Part shown: one piece after another, positions 1 to 5,979 of the stretch
Layout: each line of letters starts with the position of its first letter
How positions within the stretch are numbered: position 1 is the first letter of the stretch
Origin: Planctomycetota bacterium
Lineage (GTDB): Bacteria > Planctomycetota > Planctomycetia > Planctomycetales > Planctomycetaceae
Assembly (NCBI GenBank): GCA_003669575.1
Contig: QWOR01000150.1
Location: 1-8,918, forward strand
Length of the DNA: 8,918 nucleotides
Reading direction: 5' to 3'
The notes under the pieces: generated by a model
What the model saw: the letters and a program-made list of their open reading frames with translations, nothing else
Databases searched by the model: none
What the model was told of the DNA's origin: nothing
Translations under genes and position numbers: made by a program

Positions 1-801
1 CGGGTCGTGGTTGCGTTTTCGTTGTGCCCGCTCGTCCGGAGTGCTTCCCCAGACAACAACATCATGAGTGGCTGCGGAACCGGTGATGTGCACCGAATCG
101 ACCGCGGGGTGGTTGACGAGCGCTTCACCGACCTCAACACCGCCTTTGAGGATTCTCAACAGATTCGCGTTGATCAGCGGGGCGAAGATTCGTTCAAACA
201 CCGGAAACAGATAATCATTCACCGGGTTCAACTTCAGGACGACCCGCTTGCCGCCAAACATGATGGCGTACAAGCTGTCAGTCGCGGGGATGGACGAAAC
301 ATTCCCGGCCCCCAGCACAGCCATCAGTCCCCGGATCGACGCCTCTGCAGCCAATTCGGGCAGTGTTCCGAACAAGTTGGATTCACGAGCATCCGGCAGC
401 AGCCGTACGATGCCTTGAATTCCAGAGAATGCGATACTGTCATACAACCCCGAGGTGGGTAATACCGGAACGCAGATCTGGCCACTTTCCAATCGGTAAG
501 GACGGCTGGGGAGGGAGGGTTCGCCTCGCTGCTGAATTGACCGTAGTGTCTGACTGGTCAGCTGCAATTGTCTGAGCACCACAGCGGGGCCGCTCAGCAG
601 TTCTTCCGCGCGAGCCCCGGAACTGTTGGGCTGCTGCTTGGCTCGCAGTGTGGTGTCGGCCCACTCATCCGCAGCCGCAACAACCAGCAAGATGCACTGC
701 TGGCACAGAGAAATCCTCTGTTCCAGCGAGACGGTCCCCGCCGCGCTGACTAGTTCGTTAACCGCGGAGTCGACCTCTGCCACTGTGGACGCCGAAACCA
801 T
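1..801 (-). CDS. Aldehyde dehydrogenase superfamily protein, N-terminal part (cut by window edge)
   Basis: The reverse strand is open from an ATG at 801 to the left edge, giving 267 residues without a stop. The protein reads as the NAD(P)-binding half of an aldehyde dehydrogenase, which oxidises an aldehyde to an acid or acyl product. Visible marks are a GAGNVSSIPATD segment (about 164-174), KRVVLKLNPVNDY (185-197), where Lys190 fits the cofactor-contacting lysine, and VHITGSAATHD (237-247), matching the family's F/I-TGS dinucleotide-binding loop. The catalytic Glu and Cys would lie beyond the edge, so activity cannot be judged. LNPVNDY and HITGSAATHD suggest a less common ALDH subfamily rather than the classical betaine or acetaldehyde type; this rests on memory. 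An in-frame GTG at 819-821 is an alternative start; a TGA at 829-831 closes the frame upstream. No Shine-Dalgarno site is visible. Substrate unknown. Confidence 0.85.
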   Translation of the reverse strand, partial: MVSASTVAEVDSAVNELVSAAGTVSLEQRISLCQQCILLVVAAADEWADTTLRAKQQPNSSGARAEELLSGPAVVLRQLQLTSQTLRSIQQRGEPSLPSRPYRLESGQICVPVLPTSGLYDSIAFSGIQGIVRLLPDARESNLFGTLPELAAEASIRGLMAVLGAGNVSSIPATDSLYAIMFGGKRVVLKLNPVNDYLFPVFERIFAPLINANLLRILKGGVEVGEALVNHPAVDSVHITGSAATHDVVVWGSTPDERAQRKRNHDP

Positions 802-832
802 AATCGATCCAGTAGAGTACACAAAATCTCAA

Positions 833-846
833 CGGGCGCTGGCCCG
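833..846 (-). terminator. Small GC-rich hairpin before the aldehyde dehydrogenase gene
   Basis: A perfect 5-bp stem (CGGGC/GCCCG) closes a 4-nt loop. On the minus strand it is followed by TTGAGATTTT, a loose T-rich tail, so it could act as a second terminator behind the DUF1559 gene. It lies 32 nt upstream of the dehydrogenase ATG, so a role in that gene's leader is also possible. The stem is short and the call is weak. Confidence 0.3.
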
Positions 847-886
847 GATCGAAGAATTGCGGATAGATAGACGGCATCAGGAAACC

Positions 887-920
887 GAAACGGCCAACCT
901 CCGGGGAGATCGGCCGTTTC
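887..920 (-). terminator. Hairpin terminator downstream of the DUF1559 gene
   Basis: A 9-bp perfect inverted repeat (GAAACGGCC at 887-895, GGCCGTTTC at 912-920) starts 26 nt past the DUF1559 stop codon. Its 16-nt centre holds a further short CTCC/GGAG dyad, so the whole 34 nt can fold into a long stem with a small internal loop. No T-run follows, only GGTTTCC, so this may be a stem that needs Rho or acts as a 3' stabiliser. Its place right after the stop codon makes transcript-end processing the simplest reading. Confidence 0.6.
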
Positions 921-945
921 CTGGTCTCACACGTCCTGGAAACTT

Positions 946-1962
946 CTAGAACTCACCGACGACCTGGCCATCCGCCTTACCGCCCAGGTAGTTGAAGGTA
1001 TTGCCGTCGATGTTCTCTGAGATCATCCGCACGGAACCATCGCCCAGCAGGAACTGAGCCCCACCGACGTGTTCGCTGCGGAAGTTGCTCGTCTGGTCGT
1101 TGGCGTTCGTCGCACAGCTGGCCAGATCGGTGTCATCATAGAGAGTCTCGATGACAGGATTCCGATTAATCTTGAACACCGTGGTACCCCAGAAGGAGGT
1201 GGAGACTCCGCCCAATCCACCGAGGCCCGCTGGAATCGGCTGCGGAGCAATCCACGCGGCCTGCACACGACCACCCGATGTAACGGCGGTGTTTGGAGCT
1301 GCGCCGGTCGCGACCTTCCAGCGGCCTCCCGTTGCACCTTCACCGACACAGAGTGTGTTGCTGGAGCCGTCGGTCATGTCCTTAAATCCGGTCTTCAGAT
1401 TGATGTCGAACATGCCGACCTGCGATCCTGTCGGGGCAAAGCACCACTCCTTGGTCGCTCCCTTACAGAGCAGGTAATGAGTGGAGGCTACGGTGCCATC
1501 CGGCGCTCCAACCGTGTATCCAGCCAGAACCGGGTTCGAGTCAATCTTGGCTCCGGTGCTGGAAGGACACAGATAAACGGGAACGATGGTTGTTCCGACG
1601 ACGTGCGACTGGGCTTCCCAAGGAATGCTGTCGTTATACAGGTTCTTCAGATTCGCCTGGTCCAGGTAGGGGAGAATCGAGGCAAAGGCACCAATCGAGA
1701 TATCGATGCCGAATCCTGAAGGTCCACCAGTCCCATTGGGGCGGGCACAGGCACCCATCGGAAACATGTTGTAAACGTCGTGATAATTGTGCATGGCCAA
1801 TCCCATCTGCTTGAGATTGTTCTTGCACTGGCTGCGACGAGCAGCCTCGCGAGCCTGCTGCACAGCGGGAAGAAGGAGGGCAATCAGAACTGCGATGATT
1901 GCAATGACCACCAGGAGCTCGATAAGAGTAAAGCCCCGTCGAAAAAATGATTGTTTGACCAT
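946..1962 (-). CDS. DUF1559 domain protein with prepilin-type N-terminus (pseudopilin-like)
   Basis: A 338-residue member of the planctomycete DUF1559 family, likely exported to and anchored in the cytoplasmic membrane like a pseudopilin. The N-terminus has the class III prepilin signal: a short basic leader ending RRG, cleavage expected between Gly10 and Phe11 (GFTLIELLVVIAIIAVL), Glu at +5 of the mature protein, and a hydrophobic helix to about residue 34. The PAVQQAREAARRSQCKNNLKQ segment follows, as is typical. The C-terminus carries the H-X9-DG motif (His298, Asp308-Gly309) and ends with DGQVVGEF, the usual family tail. Length is normal for the family. Planctomycete genomes carry many such paralogs; their function is unsettled, with secretion-apparatus or surface roles suspected. 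The ATG at 1962 is set by the signal peptide. It appears to be a single-gene unit with a hairpin behind it and a candidate regulated promoter in front. Confidence 0.95.
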   Translation of the reverse strand: MVKQSFFRRGFTLIELLVVIAIIAVLIALLLPAVQQAREAARRSQCKNNLKQMGLAMHNYHDVYNMFPMGACARPNGTGGPSGFGIDISIGAFASILPYLDQANLKNLYNDSIPWEAQSHVVGTTIVPVYLCPSSTGAKIDSNPVLAGYTVGAPDGTVASTHYLLCKGATKEWCFAPTGSQVGMFDINLKTGFKDMTDGSSNTLCVGEGATGGRWKVATGAAPNTAVTSGGRVQAAWIAPQPIPAGLGGLGGVSTSFWGTTVFKINRNPVIETLYDDTDLASCATNANDQTSNFRSEHVGGAQFLLGDGSVRMISENIDGNTFNYLGGKADGQVVGEF

Positions 1963-2043
1963 GATTCAATCCATCCACCAAAGAAGGGAGTAACGAAACT
2001 CAGCTCTGTCACGAGAATACGTAGACAAGAGACTGTTGATTTC

Positions 2044-2073
2044 ATCTTAATTCACAAGTTTTTCACAAAACAA
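2044..2073 (-). promoter_or_regulatory. Candidate promoter of the DUF1559 gene
   Basis: On the minus strand, TTGTTT (2068-2073) and TAAGAT (2044-2049) are 18 bp apart, matching the -35 and -10 boxes in 3 and 4 of 6 positions. The region is the most AT-rich part of the gap and would give a leader of about 75 nt. The match is weak, which would suit a promoter needing an activator. It overlaps the direct repeat at 2051-2068. Confidence 0.3.
2051..2068 (-). promoter_or_regulatory. Phased direct repeat, possible AraC-type operator
   Basis: The heptamer TTGTGAA (minus strand) occurs twice, at 2062-2068 and 2051-2057, with starts 11 bp apart, close to one helical turn. AraC-family DNA-binding domains hold two helix-turn-helix units that contact successive major grooves on one face. 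The gene immediately upstream encodes such a regulator. The repeat sits between the weak -35 and -10 boxes. The function is inferred from position only. Confidence 0.3.
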
Positions 2074-2113
2074 GGACAGTTAACGATCAAGTTAAAAAAA
2101 CTTTGCTTTTGAC

Positions 2114-2159
2114 AGATTTCTTCACTGGCACGACAAAATCCGCACAGCGAGAGAAATCT
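2114..2159 (-). terminator. Possible weak terminator at the end of the regulator gene
   Basis: AGATTTCT (2114-2121) and AGAAATCT (2152-2159) form an 8-bp AT-rich inverted repeat around a 30-nt loop, overlapping the regulator's stop codon. A run of seven T on the minus strand (2094-2100) lies 13 nt beyond the stem. The large loop and the distance to the T-run make it a poor intrinsic terminator. Confidence 0.22.
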
Positions 2160-2922
2160 AAGCCCCTTTCTGGGCCATTGCGCCGCGATAAACAGACGGT
2201 GCCAGGCCCGTGATCTTTCGAAAAGTGCGAGAGAACGAACTGGGATTCTGGAATCCGCACTCCACCGCAATCTCAGACACGGACCGACCGTCATGGACGA
2301 GCAGGTAAGCGGCAGCAACACAACGAGTCTGAACGATGTATTGAACCGGCGTCACCCCGTACATGTACTTGATCAGTCGCGTAAACCGGGCCAGAGACAT
2401 GCCCGATGACTTGGCAAGCGCCGACGGAGTGACCTGCTCACCCAGATGATCAGACATATGACTCAACGCCCGAGCCATCGCTTCCGGAATTTCGTTCCGC
2501 TTGCTCGGAGTCTTGACATCCTTAGAAAATCCGACCAGACCGACTATGGCTCCCTCGGCATTTCGAATGGGAATCTTAGTCGTCAGGCACCAACCTGAAC
2601 TCTGAAACGTCCTCCAATGCATTTGAAGGTGGTTGAGCAACGGTCGCCCGGTCCTCAGAACCAATTCATCCTGTTGTGTCGGAACGATCCCAAAATCCCC
2701 CTGACTGAGATCTACAGGACGCTTTCCCAGAACCTGACTCTTACTCTTCAATCCATGACGTTCAACAAAGGCTGCATTGACCGCCACGTATCTCCCCAAA
2801 TGATCTTTCAGGAAAAACACAACATCGCTCATCTGATCAAAGAGCAATTCCAGAACGCCGCTGTTTAATGAAATCGAAGAGAACCCGGAGGCGGCCAGGA
2901 TGTTTTTTGACAAGCGATCCAT
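2158..2922 (-). CDS. PAS-domain AraC-family transcriptional regulator
   Basis: A 254-residue one-component regulator. Residues about 23-138 form a PAS sensor domain (LLFDQMSDVVFFLKDHLGRY, then VNAAFVERHG, ending GLVGFSKDV), which could bind a small ligand or cofactor not predictable here. Residues about 160-247 are the AraC/XylS DNA-binding domain with two helix-turn-helix units, one around VTPSALAKSSGMSLARFTRLIK and the second around SVSEIAVECGFQNPSSFSRTFRKITG, closing with the typical GLAPSVYR. The ATG at 2922 is preferred over the in-frame ATGs at 2949 and 2946 because a GAGGAG site sits just before it and the PAS domain does not need the extra residues. The gene stands alone: 123 bp separate it from aceF upstream and 195 bp from the DUF1559 gene downstream, which is a plausible target. 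Confidence 0.9.
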   Translation of the reverse strand: MDRLSKNILAASGFSSISLNSGVLELLFDQMSDVVFFLKDHLGRYVAVNAAFVERHGLKSKSQVLGKRPVDLSQGDFGIVPTQQDELVLRTGRPLLNHLQMHWRTFQSSGWCLTTKIPIRNAEGAIVGLVGFSKDVKTPSKRNEIPEAMARALSHMSDHLGEQVTPSALAKSSGMSLARFTRLIKYMYGVTPVQYIVQTRCVAAAYLLVHDGRSVSEIAVECGFQNPSSFSRTFRKITGLAPSVYRGAMAQKGA

Positions 2923-2927
2923 CGAGA

Positions 2928-2933
2928 CTCCTC
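2928..2933 (-). promoter_or_regulatory. Ribosome binding site of the PAS-AraC gene
   Basis: GAGGAG on the minus strand lies 5 nt before the ATG at 2922. It is the only clear Shine-Dalgarno sequence in front of a gene in this window, and it decides the start against the two ATGs 24 and 27 nt upstream. Confidence 0.65.
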
Positions 2934-2964
2934 GCTTCTCTGGCATCACTCACGATGGCCTTGC

Positions 2965-2988
2965 AGAAATGCGAGCCTCGACATTTCT
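2965..2988 (-). promoter_or_regulatory. 24-bp dyad upstream of the PAS-AraC gene
   Basis: AGAAATG (2965-2971) and CATTTCT (2982-2988) are perfect 7-bp inverted arms. The 10-bp centre (CGAGCCTCGA) is itself nearly palindromic with one bulged base. It lies 42-66 nt upstream of the regulator's ATG, where an operator or a leader hairpin would be. It could also be a stem at the 3' end of the aceF transcript, though no T-run follows. Confidence 0.35.
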
Positions 2989-3019
2989 TCGGCAACTCCA
3001 CGAGCTCTTGAAAGGAAAG

Positions 3020-3042
3020 ACCGGAAACTGAAGCAACCCGGT
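3020..3042 (-). terminator. Possible weak terminator after aceF
   Basis: ACCGG/CCGGT arms of 5 bp enclose a 13-nt loop directly after the aceF stop codon, followed on the minus strand by the pyrimidine-rich CTTTCCTTTC. The stem is short and the tail is not a pure T-run, so this is only a candidate. Confidence 0.25.
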
Positions 3043-3045
3043 GAA

Positions 3046-4755
3046 TTAACAGGTCGCCATCAGCTGGAATGGGTCAGCCAGCATGTTGCACAGAGCGGTC
3101 ACAAACCGGGCCGCATCGGCGCCATTGATCACGCGGTGATCGTAGGACAGCGACAGAGGCAGCATCATCCGTTCGATGACCTTGCCGTCTTCCAGCTTGA
3201 GTTCCATCTGAGACCGGGACATCCCGAGAATGCAAACCTCGGGGTAATTCACAATCGGCGTGAATCCAACGCCACCCAGACCGCCGAGATTGGTCACGGT
3301 ACAGGTCGCGCCCTGCATCGAATCGATCGACAACTTGCGATCGCGAGCCTTGCCCGCCAGCTCGGTCAGTTCGGATGCGATCGTCAGAATGCTCTTCTTG
3401 TCGCAGTCCTTGATGACAGGCACCACGAGTCCGGTTGGTGTGTCGACCGCACATCCAATGTTGTAGAACTTCTTGAGCACGATCTCGTTGGTTTCGGGAT
3501 CGAGGCTGCTGTTGAACTTGGGGAATGCCTGCAGTGCGGTGGCGAGCGCCTTCATGACGATGGCGGTCATCGTAACCTTAGGACCGTTCTTGCCGATGCC
3601 ATCTCCGAACCGCTTGCGAGCCGCTTCCAGATCGGTGATATCCGCCTTGTCATGCTGAGTGACGTGCGGAATCACGTTCCACGAAACCGTCAGATTTTCG
3701 GCTGCGGTCCGAGCGATCTTATTCATCGGCTCGCGGACGGTCACGCCGAAGCGGGAGAAGTCGGGAAGAGGCGGCGGTGCAATTCCCCCCGCGCTCATGA
3801 CTCGAGATGCGGGAGCTTTGGTCTGGGCCACAGCCAGCTGTTGCAACTTGCCGCGGACGTAGGCCTGCACATCTTCTTGTGTGATCCGTCCACCGGGACC
3901 TGAGCCCTTCACGACCTGAAGATCGACACCCAGTTCGCGGGCCAGTCGGCGAGTCGCCGGGGCAGCGGGCACCGGAGCTGACGTGTGCTGAGTGACAGGG
4001 GCCGACGGAGCAGGGGCATCGACCAGTGTCGGGGTGAGTGCTGGCTGGGGAGCGACTTCCGGAGCGGAAGCCTGCGCGGGTGCAGGTGCTTTCGCAGGAG
4101 CGGCGGGAGCCGGGGCCACCGCTGCACCACCGGCAGCTGCGCCTTCCACAACGAGCAACACCTGACCGGGCTTAATCGACTCACCGGCTTTGACCAGCAC
4201 TTTTGTCACTCGACCGGTCACGCCGCTGGGCAATTCAACGACCGCCTTGTCGGTTTCCAGTTCCATCAGGATCTGCCCGACGGAGACCGTGTCGCCTTCC
4301 TTGACCGAGATTTCAGCGATGTCGGCCGAAGCCACGCCTTCGCCCAGGCTGGGGAGTTTGAATTCGACCGGCCCCGAAGATGCAGCCGGGGTAGCCTGCG
4401 GCGCGGGAGCCGCAGCTGGTTTCCCGGCGGCCGGCGCAGCAGGGGCGGGAGAGGGTGCTGATTTTGTGGCCGGGACTGGGGATGTGGCAGGCTTGGCAGC
4501 AGGGGGAGATGCAGCTCCCGCACCTTCAATCACCATCAGGGGCTGACCAATCGTGACGGTTGCCCCCTCGGAGACAAGAATCCGCCCGACGACGCCCGCA
4601 TGTGCGGACGGCAACTCAACCACGGCTTTATCCGTTTCGAGTTCCATGACGATCTGGCCGACAGAAACCGTATCTCCTTCCTTGACTAGGATTTCGGCAA
4701 TATCAGCAGATGAGACTCCCTCACCGAGATTAGGGAGTTTGAATTCGATTCCCAT
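3046..4755 (-). CDS. aceF: Pyruvate dehydrogenase E2, dihydrolipoyl acetyltransferase
   Basis: A 569-residue E2 core subunit of the cytoplasmic pyruvate dehydrogenase complex, which passes the acetyl group from E1 via lipoyl-lysine to CoA. In order: lipoyl domain 1 (about 1-78, lipoyl Lys43 in ETDKA), Ala/Pro linker, lipoyl domain 2 (about 130-206, Lys170 in ETDKA), a second long Ala/Pro linker, the peripheral-subunit binding domain (about 262-300, ATRRLARELGVDL then GSGPGGRITQEDV), and the acetyltransferase domain (about 335-569) with the catalytic DHRVINGADAARF motif, His540. IPHVTQHDKADITDLEAARK resembles E. coli-type AceF, suggesting a homodimeric AceE partner. Neither E1 nor E3 is adjacent. 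The ATG at 4755 is chosen because the protein then begins with the lipoyl fold (MGIEFKLPNLGEG) and a strong promoter lies between it and the more distant in-frame ATG at 4872. 2-oxoglutarate dehydrogenase E2 is less likely, since that usually has one lipoyl domain. Confidence 0.93.
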   Translation of the reverse strand: MGIEFKLPNLGEGVSSADIAEILVKEGDTVSVGQIVMELETDKAVVELPSAHAGVVGRILVSEGATVTIGQPLMVIEGAGAASPPAAKPATSPVPATKSAPSPAPAAPAAGKPAAAPAPQATPAASSGPVEFKLPSLGEGVASADIAEISVKEGDTVSVGQILMELETDKAVVELPSGVTGRVTKVLVKAGESIKPGQVLLVVEGAAAGGAAVAPAPAAPAKAPAPAQASAPEVAPQPALTPTLVDAPAPSAPVTQHTSAPVPAAPATRRLARELGVDLQVVKGSGPGGRITQEDVQAYVRGKLQQLAVAQTKAPASRVMSAGGIAPPPLPDFSRFGVTVREPMNKIARTAAENLTVSWNVIPHVTQHDKADITDLEAARKRFGDGIGKNGPKVTMTAIVMKALATALQAFPKFNSSLDPETNEIVLKKFYNIGCAVDTPTGLVVPVIKDCDKKSILTIASELTELAGKARDRKLSIDSMQGATCTVTNLGGLGGVGFTPIVNYPEVCILGMSRSQMELKLEDGKVIERMMLPLSLSYDHRVINGADAARFVTALCNMLADPFQLMATC

Positions 4756-4804
4756 GGACAGTTCCGTCGCAAGTCCAACAATGGCCAGAATGTACGCAGC
4801 TCGG

Positions 4805-4834
4805 ATTATAGTAGAGACCCGCCAGACGTGACAG
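4805..4834 (-). promoter_or_regulatory. Sigma-70-type promoter of aceF
   Basis: On the minus strand a perfect TATAAT (4805-4810) follows CTGTCA (4829-4834, 4 of 6 to consensus) with an 18-bp spacer. Transcription would start near 4798, leaving a leader of about 40 nt before the ATG at 4755. It is the best promoter match in the window and lies in the 236-bp gap between aceF and the divergent toroid gene. I found no comparably good promoter for the plus strand there. Confidence 0.6.
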
Positions 4835-4991
4835 CGTTCGCCGACTGTGAAATCGGGAGTCTCACGATGCATGATTTCGTGCGTCGGTCGGTCGCAGCCC
4901 CGCGACTCAAACTGCTACAGTCTCTCCCGATCGGCGACCTCTGCCAGGTGGACAGCCATCGCACTTGCCCTCATAGATTGACCGACTCGGA

Positions 4992-5954
4992 ATGGCTGAG
5001 CTGCCTTATCTCGTACGACTCGCCACGCGGCTGACGACCGGTTTGCAGTATCTTCCCGCCGAGCGTCGACAGCTTCATCGCGATTTTCTGTTGTCCAAGC
5101 AGCAACCCGACGGGGGATTCTGCGGTCGCGAAGGAGGCTCGGATCTGTATTACAGTTCGTTTGCCTTGCGGGCACTGCAGATCCTGGGCGAACTCACCCC
5201 CGGTATTTCCGAGAATGTCCGGCGTTACCTGCTGGCATTTGACTGGCGAACACTGGGCGTCATCGACCTGATGAACTGGCTTTCGATGTCGGCCATGATC
5301 CAGATGGCCGGAGGGAAAGATCTCCTTGCCGAGGCCCCGTCTGACTGGCCCGAACAGATCGCCACTCGCCTGGAGTCCCTGAGGATGAAGGACGGCGGAT
5401 ACGCCAAAGGCTCCGAAGGGGGAGCCAGCAGTACTTACCACACTTTTTTGGTGTACCTGACATATCAACTGCTTGGCAAAACGCCACCTCGCCCCAACGC
5501 GCTCGCTCAGTTCATCTATGACCGACAACGCGACGACGGTGGATTCGTCGAGATCGCACAGATGAAACGCAGCGGAACAAACCCCACAGCTGCGGCGTGT
5601 GCGATTCTGCACACGCAGGGTCGAGTGGATGCTGAGCTACGGGAGGACATCGCAGCGTTTCTGGTCGATGTCCGGACAGACGATTCGGCATTCCTGGCAA
5701 ATGGTCGGATTCCGATAGCGGACGGGCTCTCGACCTTTACCGCCGTGTTGACGGCTCAAGATATTGAGGTCAGCGCTCTGGTCGATCCGCCGATCCTGCG
5801 GCTCTTTGTCGAGAAGCAACTGGAACGGCCAACTGGCGGCTTTCAAGCGGCGGAGTGGGACAACCTGGCCGATGTCGAGTACACGTTTTACGGACTCGGG
5901 ATTCTGGGGCTGCTCGGGGCACCAACGACCCTGCACGAACGGGGTCTTCTATAG
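4992..5954 (+). CDS. Prenyltransferase/squalene-cyclase-like alpha-alpha toroid protein
   Basis: A 320-residue protein built of prenyltransferase/squalene oxidase-type repeats. Repeat cores are seen at QQPDGGF (37-43), RMKDGGY (131-137), RQRDDGGF (178-185) and RPTGGF (279-284), each leading into a hydrophobic helix such as YYSSFALRALQILG, STYHTFLVYLTYQLLG and EYTFYGLGILGLLG. Size and layout resemble the beta subunit of geranylgeranyl/farnesyl transferases. However, the zinc-binding D-x-C and late His are not apparent: the equivalent places read GTNPTAA (195-201) and DVEYT (294-298). No DXDD cyclase motif is seen either. Protein prenylation is therefore doubtful and the function is unknown. 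No signal peptide or membrane helix is evident. The ATG at 4992 is the first after an in-frame TAG at 4974-4976; no strong ribosome site precedes it. It is divergent from aceF and convergent with the coiled-coil gene. Confidence 0.85.
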   Translation: MAELPYLVRLATRLTTGLQYLPAERRQLHRDFLLSKQQPDGGFCGREGGSDLYYSSFALRALQILGELTPGISENVRRYLLAFDWRTLGVIDLMNWLSMSAMIQMAGGKDLLAEAPSDWPEQIATRLESLRMKDGGYAKGSEGGASSTYHTFLVYLTYQLLGKTPPRPNALAQFIYDRQRDDGGFVEIAQMKRSGTNPTAAACAILHTQGRVDAELREDIAAFLVDVRTDDSAFLANGRIPIADGLSTFTAVLTAQDIEVSALVDPPILRLFVEKQLERPTGGFQAAEWDNLADVEYTFYGLGILGLLGAPTTLHERGLL

Positions 5955-5979
5955 GCCGAGCGACGACTGGTCACAACAG

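Noticed and set aside
7..462. Plus-strand open frame of 151 codons
   Set aside because: It is antisense to the aldehyde dehydrogenase frame, whose motifs are convincing.
819..830. TTGAGA (825-830) as a -35 box for the aldehyde dehydrogenase
   Set aside because: It matches 5 of 6 bases, but no acceptable -10 lies at the right distance before the start codon.
1069..1719. Plus-strand open frame of 216 codons
   Set aside because: It is antisense to the DUF1559 gene, whose ends both carry family motifs.
2126..2145. TGGCAC plus downstream GC resembling a sigma-54 promoter
   Set aside because: The GG to GC spacing is wrong (13 rather than 10) and it points away from the minus-strand genes.
2922..2949. 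Upstream ATGs at 2949 and 2946 as the regulator start
   Set aside because: The GAGGAG site is placed for the ATG at 2922, and the extra residues are not part of the PAS fold.
3136..3903. Plus-strand open frame of 255 codons
   Set aside because: It is a shadow of aceF; its translation is Arg/His-rich with no recognisable domain.
4756..4872. 39-residue N-terminal extension of aceF with a hydrophobic stretch
   Set aside because: It precedes a complete lipoyl domain start, contains a consensus promoter and has no family counterpart.
5955..5979. Bidirectional terminator between the convergent genes
   Set aside because: The 25-bp gap contains no stem longer than about 4 bp and no T-run.
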